Shown here in pieces: positions 23,099 through 32,080 of a stretch of 64,000 bases of DNA. The notes below the pieces were generated by a model. The model did no database searches and was not told the DNA's origin. It saw only the letters and a list, made by a program, of their open reading frames with translations. Both the position numbers and the translations under genes were made by a program. Source of the stretch: an uncultured Roseburia sp. Lineage in GTDB: Bacteria > Bacillota > Clostridia > Lachnospirales > Lachnospiraceae. Within the stretch, counting starts at the first letter, position 1. The number at the start of each line of letters is the position of its first letter. The stretch lies in NCBI GenBank assembly GCA_900539115.1, contig UQAQ01000002.1:53073-117072 (forward strand), given 5' to 3'.

Positions 23099-24275
23099 AG
23101 GACGTTTTGGTATTCACGGGGGACAATATATCCCGGAAACACTGATGAATGCCGTAATCGAATTGGAACAGGCATATCGAAAATATAAGGAGGATCCGGA
23201 TTTTGTACGAGAGTTCAATGAAATGCTGGCAACTTACGTAGGCAGACCATCCCTTTTGTACTATGCGGATCGTATGACAAAAGATCTGGGAGGCGCGAAG
23301 ATTTATCTGAAACGAGAAGATCTGAACCATACCGGATCTCATAAATTGAACAATGCGCTTGGCCAGGCACTGCTGGCAAAACGAATGGGCAAAAAACGCT
23401 TGATCGCGGAGACAGGAGCCGGACAGCATGGTGTGGCAACAGCCACGATCGCAGCATTCCTCGGAATGGAATGTGAAGTGTTTATGGGAAAAGAAGATAC
23501 CGAGCGTCAGGCATTGAATGTATATCGTATGGAACTTCTGGGTGCGAAGGTGCATGCGGTGACAAGCGGAACCCAGACATTGAAAGATGCCGTAAATGAG
23601 ACACTTCGTGAGTGGACTAACCGTATTGAGGATACGCATTATGTGATCGGTTCGGTTATGGGACCGGCGCCGTTTCCGGAAATTGTAAGAGATTTTCAGA
23701 GTGTTATCGGAAAAGAAATTAAATCCCAGTTGCTGGAACGGGAAGAAAAACTTCCGGATGCTGTCATTGCCTGCGTCGGTGGCGGAAGCAATGCGATGGG
23801 AGCTTTTTATGAGTTTATTCCGGATGAATCGGTACAGCTGATCGGATGTGAGGCTGCCGGACATGGGGTAAATACCGATAAAAATGCAGCAACCATCGCC
23901 AATGGAACATTGGGAGTATTTCACGGTATGAAATCTTATTTCTGTCAGGATGAATATGGACAGATCGCGCCGGTATATTCGATTTCAGCCGGACTTGACT
24001 ACCCGGGAATCGGACCGGAACATGCCCATCTTCATGATATCGGACGTGCTCAGTATGTGCCGATCACAGACGAAGAAGCCGTTTCTGCCTTTGAATATTT
24101 GTCAAGAATCGAGGGAATCATCCCTGCGATCGAGAGTTCCCATGCTCTGGCGTATGCGAGAAAACTGGCTCCGACGATGAACAAAGATCAGATTATTGTA
24201 GTAAATATTTCAGGACGTGGCGACAAAGATGTGGCAGCCATTGCAAGATACAGGGGGGTCGAACTTTATGAGTAA
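23085..24275 (+). CDS. trpB: Tryptophan synthase beta chain
   Basis: TrpB condenses indole and serine using pyridoxal phosphate. The 397-residue protein has FGIHGGQYIPETLM, the PLP-lysine motif HTGSHKLNNALGQ, AETGAGQHGVATA and CVGGGSNAMGAF. ATG 23085 is chosen because GGAG (23072-23075) is 9 bp away and the protein then begins with the usual short basic leader before GRFG. TTG 23070 and ATG 23076 are also in frame but badly spaced. It overlaps trpF by 14 bp and trpA by 8 bp. Confidence 0.96.
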   Translation: MSKSRGRFGIHGGQYIPETLMNAVIELEQAYRKYKEDPDFVREFNEMLATYVGRPSLLYYADRMTKDLGGAKIYLKREDLNHTGSHKLNNALGQALLAKRMGKKRLIAETGAGQHGVATATIAAFLGMECEVFMGKEDTERQALNVYRMELLGAKVHAVTSGTQTLKDAVNETLREWTNRIEDTHYVIGSVMGPAPFPEIVRDFQSVIGKEIKSQLLEREEKLPDAVIACVGGGSNAMGAFYEFIPDESVQLIGCEAAGHGVNTDKNAATIANGTLGVFHGMKSYFCQDEYGQIAPVYSISAGLDYPGIGPEHAHLHDIGRAQYVPITDEEAVSAFEYLSRIEGIIPAIESSHALAYARKLAPTMNKDQIIVVNISGRGDKDVAAIARYRGVELYE

Positions 24276-25038
24276 GATAGCACAGGCTTTTGATCATGGA
24301 AAAGCATTTATACCATTTGTAACAGCAGGAGATCCGGACTTGGAAACAACCAAAGAGCTTCTTCCGGTTTTGCAGGAAAGCGGCGCAGACCTGATTGAGA
24401 TCGGAATCCCATTTTCAGATCCGGTCGCAGAAGGTATTGTCATTCAGAAAGCCGACGAGAGAGCTTTGGCGGCTGGAACGACGACCGACAAAATTTTTGA
24501 TATGGTAGAATCCATACAGGATAAAATGCACGTTCCCATGGTGTTTATGACATATGCAAATGTAATTTTTGTTTACGGCATTGAAAAATTTGCCAAACGT
24601 TCCAAAGAAATCGGCATGAGTGGCGTGATCATTCCGGATGTCCCGTTTGAAGAGAAAGAGGAAATGGATTCCGTCTTTTCCAAATACGATCTGGATGTCA
24701 TTTCTTTGATCGCACCGACGTCACATGACCGCATTCAGGCGATTGCAGCGGAGGCAAAGGGATTTGTATACTGCGTATCGAGTCTTGGCGTAACCGGTAT
24801 GCGCAGCACGATCAACAAAGGAGTTGCGCAGATGATCGAACAGGTAAAGAAGACAAAAGACATCCCATGTGCCATCGGATTTGGAATTTCCACGCCGGAA
24901 CAGGCAAAAGAAATGTCGGAATTTTCGGATGGTGTAATCGTAGGAAGTGCCATTGTAAAACTGGTTGAAACCTATGGAAAAGAGTGTATCAAGCCGGTTT
25001 CCGAGTATGTGAAGAGGATGAAAGAGGCAATTTCTTAA
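24268..25038 (+). CDS. trpA: Tryptophan synthase alpha chain
   Basis: TrpA cleaves indole-3-glycerol phosphate and channels indole to TrpB. The 256-residue barrel has FVTAGDPDLE, the catalytic Glu in IEIGIPFSDPVAEG, GVIIPDVPFEE (catalytic Asp), VSSLGVTGMRS and GFGISTPEQAKE. ATG 24268 follows a G-rich ribosome site (24252-24258) and overlaps the trpB stop by 8 bp. It closes the operon; a weak hairpin (GTGAA/TTCAC, about 25043-25058) with a T-rich tail follows. Confidence 0.95.
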   Translation: MSKIAQAFDHGKAFIPFVTAGDPDLETTKELLPVLQESGADLIEIGIPFSDPVAEGIVIQKADERALAAGTTTDKIFDMVESIQDKMHVPMVFMTYANVIFVYGIEKFAKRSKEIGMSGVIIPDVPFEEKEEMDSVFSKYDLDVISLIAPTSHDRIQAIAAEAKGFVYCVSSLGVTGMRSTINKGVAQMIEQVKKTKDIPCAIGFGISTPEQAKEMSEFSDGVIVGSAIVKLVETYGKECIKPVSEYVKRMKEAIS

Positions 25039-25122
25039 AATCGTGAACAAAAATTCACTTTTATTTTCTCAAAAAGTGTGATAGAATGAATATTAACGTT
25101 AAGTTATTAGGAGGAAAACGAA

Positions 25123-26226
25123 GTGAAAAGACGAGCAGTTATTTTAAGTATGGTATTATCCGCTTCTTTGGTGCTTACAGGATGTTCCTGGAGCGAAATA
25201 AAGAGCAAATTTACAGGAGAAGATTCCAGCACGACATCAACCGCATCTCAGGATGATGATTACGTTGCGTCGGAGTGTGTGTCAATTCCTGAATATAAGG
25301 GAATAGAAGTAGATTGTACCGTATCGGATGATGAAGTACAGTCCCAGTTAGATTCCTTTGTAAGTCAGAACTCTACGGAGAAGAAGATAAAAAAAGGAAA
25401 ATGTAAAAAAGGTGATACAGTAAATATTGATTATGAAGGAAAGACCGATGGCAAAGCTTTTGAAGGCGGAAGCGCTTCCGGAAGTGCCATTACTCTTGGA
25501 TCTTCCGGATTTATTGATGGATTTGACGATGGTGTGATAGGTATGAAGCCGGGAGAAACCAAAGATCTCAACCTGAAATTCCCGGATGAATATCCTAATA
25601 ATAAAGATCTTGCCGGAAAAGCAGCGGTATTTACGGTAACTTTGAATTACATTTCAAAGACCAATACACCGAAACTGACAGACAAGCTGGTTTCTGAAAA
25701 AACCGAATACAAAACGATTGAAGAGTACAAAAAATCTATCATGGATGACTTGAAGAAGGAAAAGAAAGATAGTGCAGGATCGACTGCTTATGGTCAGGTA
25801 GAAGATAAAGCAGAGGTGAAGAAATATCCGGATTCTATCGTGAATACGGCAACTTCACAGTTGGATGCATATTATCGTTATACAGCAAAGCAGTATGGTT
25901 TTGATGATTTTAATACCTTTTTGACACAGTCAGGTATGACAGAAGATACCTATAAGGAAGAATTAAAAAAAGCAGCGCAGAACATTGCGAAAACGCAGCT
26001 TTTGACAGAGGCGATTGCAGAAAAAGAAGGTATCACGGTTACCGATGATGAGATTACGAAAGAGATGCAGAAAGTGGAAGAGCAGGGAGGAACCGTAGAC
26101 GAATTGAAGAAAAACTTCAAAGAACTTTACGGAGATGTGATTTCGATTGAAAAATATTATAAGATCACACTGCTTACCAATAAGGTAATTGATATGATCG
26201 GCGAGAATGCCAAGATCAAAGAATAA
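25123..26226 (+). CDS. Trigger-factor-like FKBP peptidyl-prolyl isomerase lipoprotein
   Basis: An exported relative of trigger factor, 367 residues. The signal peptide ends in a lipobox, LVLTGC, placing it on the outer face of the membrane. An FKBP-type isomerase domain follows at about 100-180 (KKGDTVNIDYEGKTDGKAFEGG, FIDGFDDGVIGMKPGE). The C-terminal ~185 residues resemble the trigger-factor substrate-binding arms (VTDDEITKEMQKVEEQGGTVDE). The cytosolic ribosome-binding N-domain of true trigger factor is absent and replaced by the lipoprotein signal. A folding role for secreted proteins is likely; a large surface protein is encoded next. The start is GTG with AGGAGG upstream. Confidence 0.87.
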   Translation: MKRRAVILSMVLSASLVLTGCSWSEIKSKFTGEDSSTTSTASQDDDYVASECVSIPEYKGIEVDCTVSDDEVQSQLDSFVSQNSTEKKIKKGKCKKGDTVNIDYEGKTDGKAFEGGSASGSAITLGSSGFIDGFDDGVIGMKPGETKDLNLKFPDEYPNNKDLAGKAAVFTVTLNYISKTNTPKLTDKLVSEKTEYKTIEEYKKSIMDDLKKEKKDSAGSTAYGQVEDKAEVKKYPDSIVNTATSQLDAYYRYTAKQYGFDDFNTFLTQSGMTEDTYKEELKKAAQNIAKTQLLTEAIAEKEGITVTDDEITKEMQKVEEQGGTVDELKKNFKELYGDVISIEKYYKITLLTNKVIDMIGENAKIKE

Positions 26227-26250
26227 TAGAAAAATCAACGAAGAGATTTT

Positions 26251-26290
26251 AAACTGTCTAAGCAAAAATATTTTGTTTAGGCAGTTTTTT
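26251..26290 (+). terminator. Intrinsic terminator after the isomerase lipoprotein gene
   Basis: AAACTGTCTAAGCAAAA pairs with TTTTGTTTAGGCAGTTT across a 3-4 nt loop and ends in a T-run. It lies about 25 bp after the stop codon. Confidence 0.88.
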
Positions 26291-26302
26291 ATAAACAAAC
26301 TA

Positions 26303-26331
26303 TTGCAGAAAGTTCAAAAAAATGATAAAAT
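26303..26331 (+). promoter_or_regulatory. Promoter of the BspA/Big_2 surface protein gene
   Basis: -35 TTGCAG (26303-26308), 17-bp spacer, extended -10 TGATAAAAT (hexamer TAAAAT 26326-26331). The start codon is about 78 bp downstream. Confidence 0.5.
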
Positions 26332-26408
26332 GAATCTGTATATTTTATAAATAAACAGTAACTGAATTGTTACAGTAAATGCTAATTAACAAGAAAAGGA
26401 GACTGACT

Positions 26409-29400
26409 ATGAAAAAGAAACCGAGAATTGTGAAGCGGATTCTCAGTGTTGCGCTTGCGGCAGCCCTTGTAACGACAAGTGTACAGATCGCTGCGATTCC
26501 GTCTCATGTCGTTTTGGCGGCACCAGGGAATATTGAAACGGGAGTTCCGCTTGGGGACACAAATGTAAAGGACCAGAATGTACTTACCTTTTACAAGATT
26601 ATTGCGAATGCTGTTTTCTGTGCAGGAAACACAGAGGCAGAGAATCAAGAGGAAGCAAAACAGGTTCTTGAGTATATTGGAATGCATACAGCAGATGAGG
26701 TTCTTACTAAATACAAAAATAATGCTGTTTATACGAGAGCGGTAGCCGGAACATTTCTGAGTGAGTATACCGGAAAGATTGATTTTGGTAACATGAAAGT
26801 TTCCAGTATCGAGGGTATCGGATGGGCACAGAAGGCAAGCGAGATTGACTTGTCTCAGGTTACTTTTTCAACAGGAGCAGAGATTAAAACAGTCCCGAAA
26901 GGCGAGTTTAAAAACTGTATGGGACTGAAAAAAATTGTTCTTCCGGCAACGGTAACTACAATAGATGCAAACGCTTTCGAAAATTGTTCTTCCCTTACAA
27001 CATTGGGAATTGGGGCATCAAATGACAATGTGGTCGATCTTAGCAAAGTTACTACAGTGGGAACTACTGCATTTGGAAATTGTTCTGCAATTAAAACGAT
27101 GGAGTTTGGAAAATATTCTACACGTTCCACAAAACTTGAGTTAAAAGGACAGGCTTTTGTAAACTGTACTTCCCTGCAAAAAGTGGAAATCCCAATTCAG
27201 GATGCATTGAAGATTGGCACAGGTGCGTTTGAAAACTGTTCCGGATTGATGGAAGTCGGACTTGAAGAAGGTCTTCAATACATTGGAAATTCTGTTTTTA
27301 AAGGTGTAGGAGCTGATACGGCGGATGGCGATGCAGCAAAATTTTATGTTATTGGAGCGGGAACCAAAGATTACTCCTGTCTTCCAAAGACAATAACCTA
27401 TATCGGAGATAATGCATTTCAGGAAAGTTTTATCAAGAAGATGGATTTGTCTTCTTGTACAAAATTGACGAAAATTAACAAATCAGCATTTACCGGAGCG
27501 GATTTCCAGTATGGTGATGATATTGATTTGAGTAATCTTACGGACGATCAGAGAGAAAATCTGTACAAGGAATATACGATCGTGCTTCCGGAATCGCTTA
27601 CAAGCATCGGAGAAGAAGCATTTCATAAGTGTGGAATTACGTATATTGACATTCCAAAATCTTGTACGGATATAGGAAAATCAGCATTTTTCGAAAGTTA
27701 TCTGATCGGCATGAAACTGCCGAATACCATAACAACGATAAAAGAAGGAACATTTTACCGTTGTCACTATCTGTATGGCACAAAAATTGAAATTCCGGCA
27801 GATGCAAAATTGCAGACGATTGAAACACTTGCCTTTTCAGAATGCTGGAAATTGTATACAACGTCGTTTTTGAAAAATCTGAAAAATTTGAAAACGATTG
27901 GGGAAAAGGCATTCTCCGCTTGTTATGTATATAATATGCTTGGAACAAATTATATTACAAATAGCTGGAGCGAGCGGGAGGTTTATTCCGGATTGAAAGA
28001 AGTAATCCTTCCGGATTGCGTGACAGAACTTGGAAAGGGAGCATTTTCCAATAACTATTATATGCAGACAGTTACACTGGGAAGCGGAATCAAAAATATT
28101 CCCGAATTGTGTTTTGGAAATGATTCCAAAGATAAGAATAGCGGTGCACGTCTGGAAAAAGTGATTGTTTCGGATAAATTGGAAACAATTGGAGACAATG
28201 CATTTGCAAATCAGTACAAATTGACGACATTGGGAACAAAAACAAAATTGGAAGAAGGAACCGTGCAGTTTGCGGATGGCCTGGTATCCATTGGAGATAA
28301 TGCATTTTTGAACTGTGGAAAATCGTATGACAGTGCTTCCATGACTGCGGTCCACATCATGGTTTTACCGGAAAATGTAAAAACCACATATAGCGACGGC
28401 GACTATGAATTTATCGCAGTAAAAAATGGTGAGCAAAAGTCAGAACATATTTTTGTGGCTCCAAGTGCGATCGTTGATCCTACAACGGTGACGGATACAG
28501 AAGGTTACGAGGATTATTATGTGGTGGCACAGCGTAAATATTATGATTCAAATGATGTTGTAAGTGCTTTGGAAACAAATAAAACCAATATTTTTGTTGG
28601 CGATGTATATGATACGACGCAGTCAGCCTATGCAAATCGTCTGGTTGGTACGGGGAGCGTTTTTGGTACTAAGTATCTGGCGAAAGGAAGTTCCGTGTCT
28701 TTGACACCCGGATCCGGAATGGTTGGAGCTTATATGCCACCGGTTTTGAAGGAACTATATACAGAGGGAAATAATGCAAATCAAAAGAGTGTTACTCTGG
28801 CATATGTTTTTGGAATGAAAAAATTGGTTATTCCGGATTCGTTAAAAGAAGATAACATCGGGGAAGCTGCATTTATGAACTGCTGCCGCCTCGAAAATGT
28901 GAGACTGCCAAAAGCACTTACCGAGATTAAAAAGGATACGTTTAATGGCTGTGGAGGAGAAGAGGTTAATATTTTAGACCGATCCGAAAAAGCTAAATTT
29001 TATGATTATTATGGACTTCGTACGATTAATATTCCGAATACTGTAACAAGCATCGGAGATTCTGCATTTATGAATTGTACAAATCTCATTCTTGCGAATC
29101 CACAGGGTGTGGGAAGTTCGTTTGGAACCGGCATTCAATCCATTGGAAACAGTGCCTTTTCGGGCTGTCTCTCTTTGGATGAAGTGGTATTTCCATCAAG
29201 CCTTCTTTCCATCGGAGCCAGCGCATTTGCAAAATGTGCATTGATCGATAATACAAATCGAGAGATTCGTTATGAGAATAGTACGAAGAAAGTAAGTTAT
29301 AAAGTAAACTATAGACAGTATGGAACGAAAGAAGTGAAAAAAGGTCTGCGTACCGTGGATTTTGTACGTGCCAGCAAATTGAAAGAAATCGGAAACAACG

Positions 29401-32021
29401 CATTTGAGCAGACGAATATTACTCAATTTGATATTTCTAAGACAAAGGTAACGGCGATTAAAACCGGACTTTTGAAACAATGTACGTTCCTGCAGAATGT
29501 TACATTTAGTGACCTTACAGAAAGCATGGCGGCTGAAGTTATGAAAGATGACCTTTATCTTGCTCAGCTGACAGCGCCAATCAGTTCTACGATGCAGGGA
29601 AATACGGTAAGTGGTCTTTATGGTACAGTAGGCGGAAGAGTAAGTACGTATCCGGCACTGATATTGAGACAGCCGGACGGAGAGGTTCAGCCGCTTCCGA
29701 TCGATCGTGACTATGAATTAAAGATTAATGCGGTAAATGAGAAAACTCTTTATCAAGGCAGTACACCAACGATTTCGGTGATCGATGGTTCGAAAGAGCA
29801 TGAGATTTATTCCGTAAAAGATGGAGTAGTTGTTACAAATGAATATCGTGGATTGAGTGCCAATGTAACGAAAGATGCCAAAGGAACGTATCATTTTGTT
29901 GTGAATGGAAAAGAATATATCGACAAGGAGAGTCCGGTTACTCTTCGTGTGAAGTTTACGACAGGACTTCAGATCCTTGAATCCAGTTCTTTCTGGCAGA
30001 GTGCACAGCAGATTGATTATAAAGTCAGTGTTACGGATGTTGTCACGGAAAAAGTATCTGTGACAGCAAATGGAGATAATTCAGTAACACAGAATCCAAA
30101 TATGTTTGTAGAAGAAAATGGAGAAAAAGTTCTGTATATTCCATCCGGCGGTCAGGCAGCGACAAGCGGTGTCACTTTGACGGCGACGGTAGAACCGGCC
30201 GAGACAACGCAGGGATATACTTGGGAGTCTTCTGATCCGGCATTGGTTGATTTTGTGGAAGGAACAGACCGTTTCAAAGACGGAAAAGCGGTTATTAAAA
30301 TTAAGAGAGCAGATATCTCAAGCAATGGAACGGCATTTATTACGATAAAATCAGGTTCAAAATCCGATCGTATTACTGTCGTATGCCAGACATCCGCATC
30401 CGGTTTTGATACGGTTAAGACAAACGGAGATAACCTTCCGGATAACCTGGTAACCAGTGCAAATAACCCATATGTTCTTCCGAATGGAAATGGTGGAAAA
30501 GATCAGCTTGACATTAAGTTAAAATATCCGGCAGGAACGGATCCTGCTTCCGAAGAACAGTTGATTTTTACCTCTTCGAACCCGGATGTTATCTCCGTGG
30601 ATCAGTTGGGAAATCTGACAACCAAACAGGCAAGTGATGAGATTGTCGTAATTACGGTAACCGGTCAGGCGAGTGGAATCAGTAAAACATTTTATTTTAT
30701 GGTAACGGATGACCAGAATGTAAAACCATCTGCTATCGAAATTATCGGTGGCAATACTGTTAATGTTGGTGAATCCATTCATTTGGATGTTAAAGTAAAA
30801 CCAATTAATGCAGGGAATAAAGAAGTAGAATGGAAAGTAAATTCCGGAGCCCAGGTTGCATCGGTGGATGAGCAGGGAAATGTAACTGGTTTGAAAAAAG
30901 GAACTGCTAAGATTGTAGCGATTTCAAAAGAAAACAGTAATGTGAAATCTTCTGAGTTTATGATTACGGTTCATGCACCGGCTAAATCAATTCAGATTTT
31001 GGATGCACCGATTACATTGGAAGAAGGAAAATCTTATACTATTAATAAGACAACAAATGCTTCTTTGACAAGCGGTTATGTGGTGACACCAAATGACACA
31101 GAAGATACGGTTGAATGGACAACCAGTAATCCTGGAGTTGCGTCCATCACGACTTCCGGAACCCGTTTGACGATAAAGGCAGAATCGACAGGAACGGCTG
31201 TGTTGACAGCGACAGCAACATCCGGTGTTTCAGCTTCGATCAACGTAACCATTGTCCCGAAAAAGGTAAATGTAACAGGCATCAGCATTACCAAAGAGGT
31301 AACCTTGAATGTAGGTCAGACACATACATTGACACCGACCGTTCTTCCGGCAAATGCAAATGAAGCAGTTACGTATACGTACTCTACGAACAATGCCAAA
31401 GTGGCGACAGTAGATGCCAATGGCGTCATTCGTGCGGTTGGTCCGGGAACGGCGACAATTACAGCAAAAACAAATACGAATCGTTATGCAGGCTGTACGG
31501 TAACGGTAAAACAGCCGGCGAAGAGTATTCGTATTTACCTGAATAAACCAAATGTAAAGAAAGTATATATGGCAAAAGGCCAGACACTTTCTATAAAAGC
31601 AGAGAAAAATCCGCTGACAAGTACCGATACTCTTTCTTATAAGACGAATAAAAAGAAAGTGGCTGTCGTTTCTGCATCCGGATTGATCACTGCGAAGAAG
31701 AAAGGAACGGCTAAGATCACCATACAGGCTTCTTCCGGTAAAAAGGCAACGATCACCGTAGTTGTTTCGAAAAAAGAAGTGAAAGCGAAGAAAGTAAAAG
31801 TAAAAGGACCTTCTACAATGAAACGGAAACAGACGAAGAAATTGACCGTTTCCCTTGTAAAAGCAAAATCTACCGATACGATCAGCTTTAGCAGCAGTAA
31901 TCCGGCAATTGCTTCTGTAGATGCTTACGGAAATGTAAAAGCCATTAAAAAGGGTAAAGTAAAGATTACCGTACAGGCTTCTTCCGGAAAGAAAGCAGTT
32001 AAGAAAATTAAAATTAAATAA
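26409..32021 (+). CDS. Giant secreted BspA-type leucine-rich repeat protein with Big_2 domains
   Basis: A 1,870-residue surface protein. It has a signal peptide (about 1-40, basic start then ILSVALAAALVTTS). From about 155 to 1040 there are many BspA-type (LRR_5) repeats built on patterns such as TSIGEEAFHKCGITYIDIP. A linker and beta-rich region run to about 1210. At least five bacterial Ig-like (Big_2) modules then fill about 1210-1870, each with a motif like ASVDEQGNVTGLKKGTAKI. The C-terminus is lysine-rich and ends KKAVKKIKIK; there is no LPXTG motif or membrane anchor. BspA-like proteins are known adhesins, and binding to host or plant polymers is plausible. ATG 26409 has AAAGGAG upstream. 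Confidence 0.9.
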   Translation: MKKKPRIVKRILSVALAAALVTTSVQIAAIPSHVVLAAPGNIETGVPLGDTNVKDQNVLTFYKIIANAVFCAGNTEAENQEEAKQVLEYIGMHTADEVLTKYKNNAVYTRAVAGTFLSEYTGKIDFGNMKVSSIEGIGWAQKASEIDLSQVTFSTGAEIKTVPKGEFKNCMGLKKIVLPATVTTIDANAFENCSSLTTLGIGASNDNVVDLSKVTTVGTTAFGNCSAIKTMEFGKYSTRSTKLELKGQAFVNCTSLQKVEIPIQDALKIGTGAFENCSGLMEVGLEEGLQYIGNSVFKGVGADTADGDAAKFYVIGAGTKDYSCLPKTITYIGDNAFQESFIKKMDLSSCTKLTKINKSAFTGADFQYGDDIDLSNLTDDQRENLYKEYTIVLPESLTSIGEEAFHKCGITYIDIPKSCTDIGKSAFFESYLIGMKLPNTITTIKEGTFYRCHYLYGTKIEIPADAKLQTIETLAFSECWKLYTTSFLKNLKNLKTIGEKAFSACYVYNMLGTNYITNSWSEREVYSGLKEVILPDCVTELGKGAFSNNYYMQTVTLGSGIKNIPELCFGNDSKDKNSGARLEKVIVSDKLETIGDNAFANQYKLTTLGTKTKLEEGTVQFADGLVSIGDNAFLNCGKSYDSASMTAVHIMVLPENVKTTYSDGDYEFIAVKNGEQKSEHIFVAPSAIVDPTTVTDTEGYEDYYVVAQRKYYDSNDVVSALETNKTNIFVGDVYDTTQSAYANRLVGTGSVFGTKYLAKGSSVSLTPGSGMVGAYMPPVLKELYTEGNNANQKSVTLAYVFGMKKLVIPDSLKEDNIGEAAFMNCCRLENVRLPKALTEIKKDTFNGCGGEEVNILDRSEKAKFYDYYGLRTINIPNTVTSIGDSAFMNCTNLILANPQGVGSSFGTGIQSIGNSAFSGCLSLDEVVFPSSLLSIGASAFAKCALIDNTNREIRYENSTKKVSYKVNYRQYGTKEVKKGLRTVDFVRASKLKEIGNNAFEQTNITQFDISKTKVTAIKTGLLKQCTFLQNVTFSDLTESMAAEVMKDDLYLAQLTAPISSTMQGNTVSGLYGTVGGRVSTYPALILRQPDGEVQPLPIDRDYELKINAVNEKTLYQGSTPTISVIDGSKEHEIYSVKDGVVVTNEYRGLSANVTKDAKGTYHFVVNGKEYIDKESPVTLRVKFTTGLQILESSSFWQSAQQIDYKVSVTDVVTEKVSVTANGDNSVTQNPNMFVEENGEKVLYIPSGGQAATSGVTLTATVEPAETTQGYTWESSDPALVDFVEGTDRFKDGKAVIKIKRADISSNGTAFITIKSGSKSDRITVVCQTSASGFDTVKTNGDNLPDNLVTSANNPYVLPNGNGGKDQLDIKLKYPAGTDPASEEQLIFTSSNPDVISVDQLGNLTTKQASDEIVVITVTGQASGISKTFYFMVTDDQNVKPSAIEIIGGNTVNVGESIHLDVKVKPINAGNKEVEWKVNSGAQVASVDEQGNVTGLKKGTAKIVAISKENSNVKSSEFMITVHAPAKSIQILDAPITLEEGKSYTINKTTNASLTSGYVVTPNDTEDTVEWTTSNPGVASITTSGTRLTIKAESTGTAVLTATATSGVSASINVTIVPKKVNVTGISITKEVTLNVGQTHTLTPTVLPANANEAVTYTYSTNNAKVATVDANGVIRAVGPGTATITAKTNTNRYAGCTVTVKQPAKSIRIYLNKPNVKKVYMAKGQTLSIKAEKNPLTSTDTLSYKTNKKKVAVVSASGLITAKKKGTAKITIQASSGKKATITVVVSKKEVKAKKVKVKGPSTMKRKQTKKLTVSLVKAKSTDTISFSSSNPAIASVDAYGNVKAIKKGKVKITVQASSGKKAVKKIKIK

Positions 32022-32025
32022 GTAA

Positions 32026-32053
32026 CATATCAGAAAACCTCCTTGCATATACT
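32026..32053 (+). promoter_or_regulatory. Possible sigma-E promoter of spoIVA
   Basis: A -35-like CATA (32026-32029) and a -10-like CATATACT (32046-32053, 7 of 8 to the CATACAnT consensus) are separated by about 16 bp. SpoIVA is a mother-cell gene under sigma E in Bacillus. The -10 starts in the last base of the terminator's left arm and runs into its loop, so a transcript from here would not contain the left arm. Pattern match only. Confidence 0.4.
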
Positions 32054-32080
32054 GTAACAGTTTAGCAAGGGGGTTTTTTT
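32034..32080 (+). terminator. Intrinsic terminator of the BspA gene, abutting the spoIVA start
   Basis: AACCTCCTTGC (32036-32046) pairs with GCAAGGGGGTT (32065-32075) with one G-T wobble, followed by a T-run to 32080. The spoIVA ATG is the next base. The right arm also holds the only spoIVA ribosome site (AAGGGGG, 32067-32073). Confidence 0.85.

Noticed and set aside
25043..25065. GTGAA/TTCAC hairpin after trpA as the trp operon terminator
   Set aside because: The stem is only 5 bp with an interrupted T-run; it may slow polymerase but was not listed as a feature.
26358..26373. GTAACTGAATTGTTAC palindrome in the BspA leader as a seventh repeat copy
   Set aside because: It shares GTAACT and GTTAC and lies downstream of a promoter, but at 16 bp with no CAGG it could easily be chance. 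It is noted only as a possible extreme remnant.
26409..32021. The repeats of the BspA/Big_2 gene as a CRISPR-like or DNA satellite array
   Set aside because: They are degenerate protein repeats that conserve amino-acid pattern, not DNA. No CRISPR array or cas gene was seen anywhere in the window.
31230..32048. A 272-codon minus-strand frame antisense to the Big_2 repeats
   Set aside because: The aromatic-rich translation mirrors lysine codons of the sense gene, and it spans the terminator; no start signals.
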